Of a stretch of 64,000 bases of DNA, positions 44,552 through 51,461 are shown in pieces; position 1 is the first letter of the stretch, and each line of letters begins with the position of its first letter. The notes below the pieces were generated by a model. It did not search any database. It saw nothing but the letters and a program-made list of their open reading frames with translations, and was not told where the DNA came from. The position numbers were made by a program, and so were the translations under genes. Source of the stretch: Accumulibacter sp964420975 (lineage in GTDB: Bacteria > Pseudomonadota > Gammaproteobacteria > Burkholderiales > Rhodocyclaceae); the NCBI GenBank assembly GCA_964420975.1, contig CAYQVH010000018.1, positions 16,845-80,844 on the forward strand. Reading direction: 5' to 3'.

Positions 44552-44624
44552 CACCCCTCCAGAAGATGTTCAGCCAGCGCTGGCGACAAACCAAGCGTAC
44601 CGCCAGCAACAAGACGCGGAAGAA

Positions 44625-44688
44625 ACACACGCCTAGCGCGCCCGTCGTGATCCGGCTGGCGATCGCCAGCCGTCGCGCCCGCGTGTGT
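44625..44688 (-). promoter_or_regulatory. nested inverted repeat between hvfA and hvfB
   Basis: A perfect 18-bp palindrome, GGCTGGCGATCGCCAGCC (44654-44671), lies inside outer arms ACACACGC (44625-44632) and GCGTGTGT (44681-44688). As RNA it would form a long hairpin between the abundant-precursor gene and the enzyme genes. That would suit partial termination or transcript protection, but there is no T-run. Confidence 0.55.
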
Positions 44689-44755
44689 TCTCCTGCTCAT
44701 CGGGAATCCGGACAACGATGAGGTCGCCACCATTGTCCCGACCCTCATCGACGTC

Positions 44756-45064
44756 CTACTTTTTGGTGCTGCCGCACTTGCCTTCGCCGCACTTGCCGTC
44801 CTTGCTCTTGTCGGCTTTCTTGTCGGCGCCGCACTTGCCTTCGCCGCACTTGCCGTCCTTGCCTTTTTCGGCTTTCTTGTCGCCACCACACTTGCCTTCA
44901 CCGCACTTGCCGTCTTTCTGTTTCGTGTCTGCCTGTGCCAGCTGGTAGCCCGACTGCAGCGACTTGACCGCAAACGGATTCTCGGCGGCATGGGCGAGCG
45001 GCGACAAAGCGGTTGCGGCAAACGCGGAGGTGACGGCAAGCGAAGCGAGTTGACGTTTTTTCAT
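44756..45064 (-). CDS. HvfA/bufferin-type RiPP precursor
   Basis: A 102-residue precursor. The Sec signal peptide MKKRQLASLAVTSAFAATAL...AHA is cleaved before AENPF. A short leader (FAVKSLQSGYQLAQADTKQK) and then three repeats of a 19-residue unit follow from residue 51, each with the core DGKCGEGKCG and a lysine-rich spacer (GDKKAEKGK, ADKKADKSK, STKK). Six Cys occur, three in EGKCG and three in DGKCG. EGKCG is the motif modified by HvfB in Haemophilus-type systems to copper-binding groups. It probably sequesters copper in the periplasm. The start is at ATG 45064, after GGAGAAATCACA. Confidence 0.9.
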   Translation of the reverse strand: MKKRQLASLAVTSAFAATALSPLAHAAENPFAVKSLQSGYQLAQADTKQKDGKCGEGKCGGDKKAEKGKDGKCGEGKCGADKKADKSKDGKCGEGKCGSTKK

Positions 45065-45263
45065 TGTGATTTCTCCATTGGGTTGATGAGGTTGCGAACA
45101 GGCGAAGTGCCCGCTCAAGCGGATAGTCGCGCCAGCGAAAAGTTCCTTACAGGTTTTTTCTCGCGACTGACTGACGGTCGCTCCGACGCTTCTCGAGGCC
45201 CTGCGGCAGCACGTGCCGCGCACGACCGATTGATCGTTTCGACCAATCTCGTCCAACCGGCGT

Positions 45264-46853
45264 CTAGCCGACGACCTGACTCCAATCGAGTCCGAAACGC
45301 GCCAGGTACTTGCGCAGCCGATCGGCATCGTTGATCTGACTTTTCTGCAGTCGCGAGACGGCGAACAAGCGACGGCCGGCTTCGGACAGACTGGGCGAGC
45401 GCCGACAAACGTCGACGACGAAGTTGATCTGCCCGCGATCAAAAAGGTCGAGCGATTCGGCTGCGTCGCCTAGCAGGCGGCGTGCTGGGTCGGTGGGGAG
45501 GTCTTCGCCCCCCCAGGACGCGCGCAGGCGTTCGATTTCGGCCTCGACGTCGAGCTCGTTGATGCGCCCCCCGTCGCAAAGCGTCGCCAGGCGCGTCAGC
45601 GAGGCCGAAAGTTCGCGGAAGTTGCCGCTCCAACGCGCCGCGGACGAACACGCGAAGGCCAGGTAACGCCGTCGCGCCTCGACGTTGAAGCGAACCAGGC
45701 GACCGTTGTCGCGCGCGTAGCGTTCGAGTTCGAAGTCAACATTGGGTTCGATGTCTTCGCGACGTTCGCAAAGTCCGGGCAGTTCGAACGTCCACAGGTT
45801 GATCCGCGCCAACAAGTCCTCGCGAAAGCGACCTTCTCCCACCTCGCGACGCAAGTCGCGGTTGGTGCCCGCGATCAGTTGAAAGTCACTCGCCGCCTCA
45901 CGGTCGCTACCCACCGGCAGGAAGCGTTTCTCTTCAATCGCCTTGAGCAGCATCGCCTGCTCGTCGACGCCCAGTTCGCCGATTTCGTCAAGAAACAACA
46001 GGCCGCCGTCGGCCGCTCGCAACAGCCCACCGCGCTCGACCTGCGCACCGGTAAACGCGCCGCGAACGTGGCCGAAGAGCGCCGACATCGCAGCGTCACC
46101 GCGCAAGGTCGCGCAGTTGAGTTCGACAAAGCGGCCGGGAAGGCGTTGACGCTGACGTTTCCACTCAAAAACCCGGCGTGCCAGAAACGACTTGCCCGCA
46201 CCAGTCGGTCCGACCAGCAGCAGCGGCGCCCGCGAGCGAGCGGCAACCCGTTCGATGCGCTCGATCATGGCGTTGAACGCCGCGTTGCGCGTTGCGATCC
46301 CCGCTTTGAGGAAGCTCACGGTGTCTTCCTGTTCGCGCCGGAAGCGCTGCGCGATCTTGTCGTAGCACGAGAGGTCGAGGTCGATGATCGCGTAAGAACC
46401 AGCCGGGTTCGGCCCATCCCGGCCACGCGGCGGCGAGGTCTGGAGCAGGCGCGCCGGCAGGTAACGCGCTTCCGCGAGCAGGAACCAGCAGATTTGTGCG
46501 ACGTGACTGCCGGTCGTGATGTGAATCAGGTAATCGGCTTCGTCAGCGGCAAACGGATAGGCGCGTGCAAAGTCGAGTAACGTCGTATACACCTCCTCAA
46601 AGTCCCAAGGATCGCGGAGCTCGATTTCGACGCTCCGGACTTCGGTCTCCGGCGCAACGGACGCGATATCCAGTCGGGTCTGCTCGAAGAGTCCTCGACT
46701 GCGCTGATCGTGCAGTAATTCGAGCCGATGCACGACCAGGTCTTCCTGCTGACAAAGAGCGACGGTCGGTCGCCACCTTTGCCAACGCGCGCTACCTCGT
46801 CCCGCGTTATCGAGCTGCGTGCCCAGAAAACCGACCACGACCAGTTGGCGCAT
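45264..46853 (-). CDS. rtcR: sigma-54 activator RtcR of the RNA-repair operon
   Basis: A 529-residue RtcR. The N-terminal CARF-type sensor domain (residues 1 to about 180; MRQLVVVGFLGTQLD, YLIHITTGSHVAQICWFLLAEARYLPARLLQTSPP) precedes an AAA+ domain with GPTGAGKSFLARRV, the sigma-54 contact loop GAFTGA, GGLLFLDEIGELG and GTNRDLRREV. The C-terminal HTH is at SLSEAGRRLFAVSRLQKSQINDADRLRKYLARF. RtcR is known to sense RNA fragments with repairable ends and to switch on rtcBA. It is divergent from the repair operon, which begins with a good -24/-12 promoter. The hvfA gene follows 199 bp downstream on the same strand. Confidence 0.95.
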   Translation of the reverse strand: MRQLVVVGFLGTQLDNAGRGSARWQRWRPTVALCQQEDLVVHRLELLHDQRSRGLFEQTRLDIASVAPETEVRSVEIELRDPWDFEEVYTTLLDFARAYPFAADEADYLIHITTGSHVAQICWFLLAEARYLPARLLQTSPPRGRDGPNPAGSYAIIDLDLSCYDKIAQRFRREQEDTVSFLKAGIATRNAAFNAMIERIERVAARSRAPLLLVGPTGAGKSFLARRVFEWKRQRQRLPGRFVELNCATLRGDAAMSALFGHVRGAFTGAQVERGGLLRAADGGLLFLDEIGELGVDEQAMLLKAIEEKRFLPVGSDREAASDFQLIAGTNRDLRREVGEGRFREDLLARINLWTFELPGLCERREDIEPNVDFELERYARDNGRLVRFNVEARRRYLAFACSSAARWSGNFRELSASLTRLATLCDGGRINELDVEAEIERLRASWGGEDLPTDPARRLLGDAAESLDLFDRGQINFVVDVCRRSPSLSEAGRRLFAVSRLQKSQINDADRLRKYLARFGLDWSQVVG

Positions 46854-46933
46854 GGACTATCTCCTAAGATACATTGCTATCTAATATTCTAGTCTGAGAG
46901 CCTGCGCCGGCGTTCACCAACGCGCCGTCACTT

Positions 46934-46947
46934 TTGAATTGGTTCAA
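46934..46947. promoter_or_regulatory. candidate RtcR upstream activating site
   Basis: The dyad TTGAA-TTGG-TTCAA is centred about 50 bp upstream of the sigma-54 promoter in the rtcR/repair-operon divergent gap, a plausible enhancer position for a bacterial enhancer-binding protein. Confidence 0.45.
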
Positions 46948-46990
46948 TAAACCCTACGGTTGAAGCCGCATGACAGGCAGCGAACGAAAC

Positions 46991-47006
46991 TGGCACGTCT
47001 TTCGCT
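46991..47006 (+). promoter_or_regulatory. sigma-54 (-24/-12) promoter of the RNA-repair operon
   Basis: TGGCACGTCTTTCGCT has the invariant GG (46992-46993) and GC (47004-47005) exactly 10 nt apart, with the TGGCACG block intact. It points rightward toward the tRNA-like leader, slipin and rtcB. Transcription should start near 47016-47018. RtcR, encoded divergently, is the expected activator. Confidence 0.85.
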
Positions 47007-47048
47007 TTGACGAAAGCGATCGTCACTGCGCCGCAAGGGCCCACGGGC

Positions 47049-47066
47049 CAGGGTTCAACAGCCCTG
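47049..47066 (+). ncRNA. T-arm-like hairpin in the repair-operon leader
   Basis: CAGGG-TTCAACAG-CCCTG forms a 5-bp stem with an 8-nt loop starting TTCAA, reminiscent of a tRNA T-arm but with one extra loop base. It is the first structured element after the predicted transcription start. Confidence 0.4.
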
Positions 47067-47101
47067 CCGGTGCGCGATGGCCGGACGCTGGTCCGTCGCC
47101 G

Positions 47102-47183
47102 TCGCGTATGCCGCCGCGACGCATGCGGTCATCTCGCGGACTCGGGTGAGTGAATGCGGGTTCGAATCCCGCCCCGCGAACCA
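47102..47183 (+). ncRNA. tRNA-like element 1 of the RNA-repair operon leader
   Basis: The 3' part is a textbook tRNA end: T-arm GCGGG-TTCGAAT-CCCGC (47156-47172), 7-nt acceptor strand CCCGCGA (47173-47179), then A and CCA (47180-47183). Two 5' partners are possible. TCGCGGA at 47134-47140 pairs six of seven positions and would make a minihelix. TCGCGTA at 47102-47108 pairs five and would make a cloverleaf with a CCGC/GCGG D-stem and a weak anticodon stem. Standard D-loop bases and an anticodon with U33 are absent, so it is not a decoding tRNA. It lies downstream of the RtcR/sigma-54 promoter. Confidence 0.65.
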
Positions 47184-47251
47184 CTGGATAGCTCAGTCGG
47201 GTAGAGCAGCCGCCTTGGCGGCGTGTCGCAGGTTCGACTCCTGCTCCAAGC
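47182..47251 (+). ncRNA. tRNA-like element 2, lacking an anticodon
   Basis: It has a canonical D-arm GCTC-AGTCGGGTA-GAGC preceded by TA (positions 8-9), a canonical T-arm GCAGG-TTCGACT-CCTGC, and a normal 5-nt variable region. The middle arm is only 14 nt (GCCGCC-TT-GGCGGC) instead of 17, so there is no seven-base anticodon loop. The acceptor is four pairs (TGGA with TCCA); the three outer pairs do not form and no CCA follows. It overlaps the CCA of element 1. This is a tRNA-derived structure that cannot decode. It could be a Y-RNA-like tRNA mimic or a sensor/substrate for the repair system. Confidence 0.7.
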
Positions 47252-47532
47252 CTGTCTTCAAACGACAGTGCGTTATCAGTAACACCCGCCGGTCGCGGCA
47301 TGCGCAAGCACCCGCCATCGGGCGCGCGCGGCCCCTGCCCCGGATCAGCGGCAGAGCCGGACGGCGTCGCGGGTCGCTGCGTCGGGAGCCGCATGGCTCG
47401 TGAGCGCAGGCACTCGGCGCCGACGGCTTCCCCGCTGCTCTCGGAAGGGCGGCCCCGCCGCCCGCTGCCGACCGGCAACAAACAGAAGGTGTGCTGCCCT
47501 CAGCGCGGGGAATCAAGAGGAAAGGAAACGCG
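47252..47532 (+). other. remaining untranslated leader of the repair operon
   Basis: About 280 nt between tRNA-like element 2 and the slipin start. No convincing ORF was seen. Short hairpins occur (for example GAGCC-gcat-GGCTC near 47386). It ends with a purine-rich ribosome site (AAGAGGAAAGGAAA). Confidence 0.5.
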
Positions 47533-48693
47533 ATGTTGAAACGATTGGTCGTAAAAAAGAGCGAACGCGGAGTGTTGCGTAAGGACGGCGACTTCGAGGC
47601 GATTCTTCCGCCTGGACGCTACCGCTTCGTCGATCCGTGGCGCCGGGTCTCACTCCAGTTGTGGCCCGCCGATTCGCGCATGACCGACCTCGATCTGGTC
47701 GACTACCTGCTGCAAGAGGACGCCGCGACAGCCACCGAACACTTTGTCCCGATGGTTCTCGGCGAAGACGAAGCCGGCCTGCGCTATGAGAACGAAACGC
47801 TGGTCGAGATTCTGCCGCCCGCCTCGCGCAACTACTGGTGGAAGGGGTTCCTGAACCATCGCCTCGAGCGCGTCGACCTGAAGGCAGAGGCGACTTTGCC
47901 GTCCAGACTGGCAGCTCGCTTGGCGCAACCCGCGCTGCGCGGGCAGCCGGTCACCGGCCTCGGTGGCCTGCTCCTGCAACAGGTCCCCGTCGGTTGGGTC
48001 GCGGTCGTGCGTGTCGACGGCAAAGTGAAAGACCTTCTCGCGCCGGGGCTGGCCGCGTTCTGGCGCTTCAACCACGAGGTGCAGCTCGAACTGGTCGACA
48101 CCCGCTGGCAGTCGATGGAAGTCAGCGGCCAGGAGATCCTGTCGCGTGACAAGGTCGCGCTGCGCCTCAACCTGGTCGCCACTTGGCGTTATTCCGACGT
48201 GTTGCGGGCCTTCGAACAGCTCTGCAAGCCTGCCGAACACCTCTACCGCGAGCTGCAGCTCGGGTTGCGGGCGGCGGTTGGTACGCGCTCGGTCGACGAA
48301 CTGCTTGACAACAAGCAGGTCATCGATGAGGGAGTCGCCGCGCACGTGGCCCGCAAGCTGCAAGGCTTCGGACTCGAAGTCGCCAGCCTCGGCGTTCGTG
48401 ACATCGTACTGCCAGGCGAGATGAAGACGATCCTGGCGCAGGTGGTTGAGGCACAGAAGTCGGCGGAGGCGAACGTCATCCGCCGGAGGGAAGAAACCGC
48501 CGCCACCCGCTCGCTGTTGAATACGGCGCGGGTCATGGAGGACAACCCGACCGCTTTGCGCCTGAAGGAACTGGAAACGTTGGAAAGGGTCGCCGAGCGC
48601 ATCGATCGCATCTCGGTCTTCGGCGGTCTCGATCAGGTGCTCGACGGACTGGTTCGTATTGGTCACGGCAAAACGGAGGAGAAACGTACATGA
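47533..48693 (+). CDS. slipin / SPFH (band 7) family protein
   Basis: A 386-residue SPFH-domain protein. The core region matches slipins: VPVGWVAVVRVDGKVKDLLAPGLAAFWRFNHEVQLELVDTRWQSMEVSGQEILSRDKVALRLNLVATWRYSD, later KLQGFGLEVASLGVRDIVLPGEMKTILAQVVEAQKSAEANVIRRREETAATRSLLNTA. There is no obvious N-terminal membrane helix. Slipin genes are known companions of rtcB in bacterial RNA-repair operons, and their role there is unknown. It starts at ATG 47533; its stop overlaps the next gene's start (ATGA). Confidence 0.88.
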   Translation: MLKRLVVKKSERGVLRKDGDFEAILPPGRYRFVDPWRRVSLQLWPADSRMTDLDLVDYLLQEDAATATEHFVPMVLGEDEAGLRYENETLVEILPPASRNYWWKGFLNHRLERVDLKAEATLPSRLAARLAQPALRGQPVTGLGGLLLQQVPVGWVAVVRVDGKVKDLLAPGLAAFWRFNHEVQLELVDTRWQSMEVSGQEILSRDKVALRLNLVATWRYSDVLRAFEQLCKPAEHLYRELQLGLRAAVGTRSVDELLDNKQVIDEGVAAHVARKLQGFGLEVASLGVRDIVLPGEMKTILAQVVEAQKSAEANVIRRREETAATRSLLNTARVMEDNPTALRLKELETLERVAERIDRISVFGGLDQVLDGLVRIGHGKTEEKRT

Positions 48694-49103
48694 TCAGTGG
48701 CAAACAGAAGCGTCTCGCGCTGCGCGAACGGTGCCGCTTGCGCGCCGCACGCCGCCTCGCCGTGATGCAGCAAGCGACCCGAGAGCCGGCGCCGGCGCGA
48801 ACGGTGCCGGTAGGCGCCCCACTGCTCGTGTCCGGCGCCTGGCCTGGAGCGCCGGACTTCATCCGGCGCGGCTATTACCAGGACACGCCCTTTTCGTGTG
48901 TCGACTGCGGTGCGTTCTGCGTCTGGTTCGCCAGTCGCCAGAAGTGGTGGTACGAAGTCGCCGGCGGCGACCTCGCCAGCACGGCGCGCCGCTGCGCCGC
49001 CTGCCGCGCGGCGGAAAGGCAGCGCAAGGCCGACGCACGGCAGTGCCGGCTCGCCGGCATCGAGGCAAAGGTCGGGCGAGCCAGGACGGCGTTGCTCCCG
49101 TAA
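48690..49103 (+). CDS. zinc-ribbon protein in the RNA-repair operon
   Basis: A 137-residue basic protein. The N-terminal half is Arg-rich (RLALRERCRLRAARRLAVMQQ). The centre is YYQDTPFSCVDCGAFCVWFASRQKWWYEVAGGDL...RRCAACRAAERQRK, a CxxC...CxxC zinc ribbon of the zf-trcl type. The basic character suggests RNA binding (inference). The start overlaps the slipin stop by 4 nt and rtcB follows after 52 bp, so it is part of the same operon. I know no functional data for this family in RNA repair. Confidence 0.75.
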   Translation: MISGKQKRLALRERCRLRAARRLAVMQQATREPAPARTVPVGAPLLVSGAWPGAPDFIRRGYYQDTPFSCVDCGAFCVWFASRQKWWYEVAGGDLASTARRCAACRAAERQRKADARQCRLAGIEAKVGRARTALLP

Positions 49104-49155
49104 GATCACGGCCGCGAAGAAGAACTGCCCCGCCCGGAACCCGGAGACAATCACC

Positions 49156-50397
49156 ATGACAGAACATCAGCAACAGCCATCGGCGAGTGAAGTGATCGCC
49201 CTGCCCGGCACACACCCCATCCGGATGTGGACAGAAGGTGTACCGGTCGAGGAAGAGGCGCGCCAGCAACTCATCAATACGGCGCGCATGCCGTTCATTT
49301 TTCGGCACTTGGCGGTAATGCCCGACGTCCATCTGGGAAAGGGATCGACCATCGGCAGCGTGATTCCGACCCGTGGCGCGATCATCCCGGCAGCAGTCGG
49401 CGTCGACATCGGTTGCGGCATGATCGCGACGCGAACGACGCTGAACGCCGCCGACCTGCCGGACAACCTGCATCCGCTGCGTACGGCGATCGAACGTGCG
49501 GTTCCGCACGGGCGTACCGTTGGTCGCGGCAAGCGCGACGAAGGCAGCTGGGAGAATCCGCCTGAGTTCGTCAGCCGGTTGTGGGGCGAACTGTTGCCTG
49601 GCTTTCAGCGCCTCGTCGACAAGCATCCGCGTCTGAAATCAACCAACCACTACAAGCACTTGGGAACGCTGGGCAGCGGTAACCACTTCATCGAGGTCTG
49701 TCTGGACGAGGTCGATCGCGTCTGGTTCATGCTGCATTCGGGGTCCCGCGGAATCGGCAACGCGATCGGCTGTCTATTCATTGAACTCGCGCAGTCGGAT
49801 ATGCGCCGACATCACGCGAGTCTGCCCGACCGCGACCTCGCCTATATCGAGGAAGGCAGCCCGAACTTTGCCGATTATCTGGAGGCGGTCGGCTGGGCAC
49901 AGGACTACGCGCGCCACAACCGGCAGGCAATGATGACCCATCTTGTCGCCGCCGCACGGCAGGTGATCGCGCGGCCATTCGCGATCGACGCCGAGGCGGT
50001 CAACTGTCATCACAACTACGTACAACAGGAGACCCACTTCGGCGCGGAAGTCTACGTCACGCGCAAAGGCGCGGTCTCGGCGCGCAGGGGCGAGCTCGGG
50101 ATCATCCCCGGCTCGATGGGCGCACGCAGCTACATCGTGCGAGGACTCGGCAACGAGGAGGCGTTCTGTTCGTGCAGCCACGGCGCGGGGCGGACGATGA
50201 GCCGCAATGAGGCCAGGCGGCGCTTCACCGTCGCCGACCAGGAACGCGCCACCGCGCACGTCGAGTGCCGCAAGGATCGCAACGTGATCGACGAAATCCC
50301 GATGGCGTACAAGAACATCGACGCCGTGATGTACGCCCAGCGATCGCTGGTTGAAATCGTGCATACGCTACGGCAGGTGGTCTGCGTCAAGGGCTGA
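49156..50397 (+). CDS. rtcB: RNA 3'-phosphate-splicing ligase RtcB
   Basis: A 413-residue RtcB. Conserved metal and guanylylation motifs are present: MPDVHLGKGSTIGSVIPT, GVDIGCGMIATRT, LGTLGSGNHFIEVC, LHSGSRGIGN, VNCHHNYVQ and the nucleotidyl-His region EAFCSCSHGAGRTMSR. It joins 2',3'-cyclic-phosphate or 3'-phosphate ends to 5'-OH ends with GTP and Mn2+, repairing cleaved tRNA or rRNA. It is the last gene of the rtcR-controlled operon here; no rtcA follows within the window. The ATG at 49156 gives a standard-length protein. Confidence 0.96.
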   Translation: MTEHQQQPSASEVIALPGTHPIRMWTEGVPVEEEARQQLINTARMPFIFRHLAVMPDVHLGKGSTIGSVIPTRGAIIPAAVGVDIGCGMIATRTTLNAADLPDNLHPLRTAIERAVPHGRTVGRGKRDEGSWENPPEFVSRLWGELLPGFQRLVDKHPRLKSTNHYKHLGTLGSGNHFIEVCLDEVDRVWFMLHSGSRGIGNAIGCLFIELAQSDMRRHHASLPDRDLAYIEEGSPNFADYLEAVGWAQDYARHNRQAMMTHLVAAARQVIARPFAIDAEAVNCHHNYVQQETHFGAEVYVTRKGAVSARRGELGIIPGSMGARSYIVRGLGNEEAFCSCSHGAGRTMSRNEARRRFTVADQERATAHVECRKDRNVIDEIPMAYKNIDAVMYAQRSLVEIVHTLRQVVCVKG

Positions 50398-50544
50398 TAA
50401 AGCGTGTAAATAATCACTTGATTAGAAATGAAGCTCCTTCTGGCTCACTTTCTGCGCCACCAACCCCATAGGCTGGTGACGTCTCACCAAGGAGCTTGCG
50501 CGGTGGCACAGAACTCTATTCAACGCCCAAGGCCACCCGGTGTA

Positions 50545-50581
50545 GGCGAAGCTCACGCCGGTGTCGGGCGTGAGCTTCGCC
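50545..50581. repeat. 15-bp perfect inverted repeat
   Basis: GGCGAAGCTCACGCC (50545-50559) pairs perfectly with GGCGTGAGCTTCGCC (50567-50581) across a 7-nt loop. It could terminate the rtcB transcript, though no T-run follows, or be part of a degenerate IS end. Confidence 0.7.
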
Positions 50582-50637
50582 CGGGATTTCGTCTTCCAAG
50601 AGGTGGGGTATAACGCCCCGGTAAATTGGAAGGAGAA

Positions 50638-50754
50638 GTGACGTTGAAGAAGATACCGAAGCAGGAAAACCCCGCCGAGTTCAAGGAATTGTCGGTGAAA
50701 CGAGTAAAGGCAGGCCAAAGCGTTGGCGTTGTGGCCCGGGAGCTGGGGGCTGAT
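50638..50754 (+). pseudogene. IS3-family OrfA N-terminal remnant
   Basis: Encodes LKKIPKQENPAEFKELSVKRVKAGQSVGVVARELGA, the HTH start of an IS3-family OrfA, with an AAGGAG site before a GTG. Similarity ends abruptly at about 50754 and the frame then reads unrelated sequence, so only a fragment remains. Confidence 0.65.
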
Positions 50755-50894
50755 TGGACTCCAACTCTTTTTTGGTTGTGGTCCCACCGTAGGGAAAGCG
50801 CTATTCTTGCCACCTATCTGCGCACCGCCCGTTCCAGTTTCAGTCGGTCGGAGGCGTGCCGGGCGGCAGGTTTTTCTTGCTGGGAGATTCGCGG

Positions 50895-51461
50895 ATGCGT
50901 TGTCCGGTTGGCCGCTCGATCGGTCATTGCTGGCGCGGTCTGGCGCTAGTCACTCTAGTGATCGCCGGAGCATGCGGGCAGTCGCCGACACCGCCAGCGA
51001 CGCCGCCCGCATTAGGGGAAATCCGCAATTTCACCGGAACCTGGTCATTCACCGGCGCCCGCCAGATCATGCCACTGGCAGCCGGTGATCAAGCGGGGAT
51101 CTTCTCGGTCAAGGGTTCGCTGTTGCTTACCGGGCAGGAGCGGCCCGCGCTCGGCTTCCTGGCCGAGGTTATCGGCTTCTCAGACAGCCAGAAGGGCATG
51201 GTGGGGCGCAGCGTGTGGATCGACCAGCGCGGTGACAAGGCGTTCAGCGAGCTCTCCGGCGAATCCGCGCTTCCCGGACATTCGATCAACGGCCGCTTCA
51301 CCGGGGGGACCGGCCGCTACGCCGGCGTTACCGGCGAATACCGTTTTACCTGGCAGCGGCTGTCGGAAAGTGAGGACGGCGTCAGCGGACGGGTCAGCGA
51401 CCTCGCCGGCTGGGCGCGTCTGGCGCCGCCGATTACCCCTGCCCCCGGAGGGCCGCAATGA
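50895..51461 (+). CDS. hypothetical secreted/lipoprotein
   Basis: A 188-residue protein with a hydrophobic N-terminal segment (GLALVTLVIAGACGQS) and a Cys at its end, a possible but non-ideal lipobox. The body (IRNFTGTWSFTGARQIMPLAAGDQAGIFSVKGSLLL...GFSDSQKGMVGRSVWIDQRGDKAFSELSGE...GRFTGGTGRYAGVTGEYRFTW) looks like a beta-rich lipocalin- or allene-oxide-cyclase-like barrel, but I do not recognise a named family. The ATG at 50895 follows GGGAG. It overlaps the DASS transporter start by 4 nt, so it is co-translated. Confidence 0.7.
   Translation: MRCPVGRSIGHCWRGLALVTLVIAGACGQSPTPPATPPALGEIRNFTGTWSFTGARQIMPLAAGDQAGIFSVKGSLLLTGQERPALGFLAEVIGFSDSQKGMVGRSVWIDQRGDKAFSELSGESALPGHSINGRFTGGTGRYAGVTGEYRFTWQRLSESEDGVSGRVSDLAGWARLAPPITPAPGGPQ

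Larger units (their letters stand above)
50398..50894. other. intergenic region with long inverted repeats and IS3 scrap
   Basis: About 500 bp after rtcB. It holds a nested structure (AAGCTCCTT at 50431-50439 with AAGGAGCTT at 50489-50497, enclosing TGGTGA-CGTC-TCACCA), a 15-bp perfect inverted repeat (50545-50581) and a degenerate IS3 orfA start. No intact gene was seen. Confidence 0.6.

Noticed and set aside
45264..46853. CARF-domain protein as part of a CRISPR system
   Set aside because: The CARF-like domain is fused to a sigma-54 AAA+ activator (RtcR), and no cas gene or array is present.
47182..47251. A functional tRNA gene
   Set aside because: The anticodon arm is three nucleotides short with no seven-base loop, the outer acceptor pairs do not form and there is no CCA, so it cannot decode.
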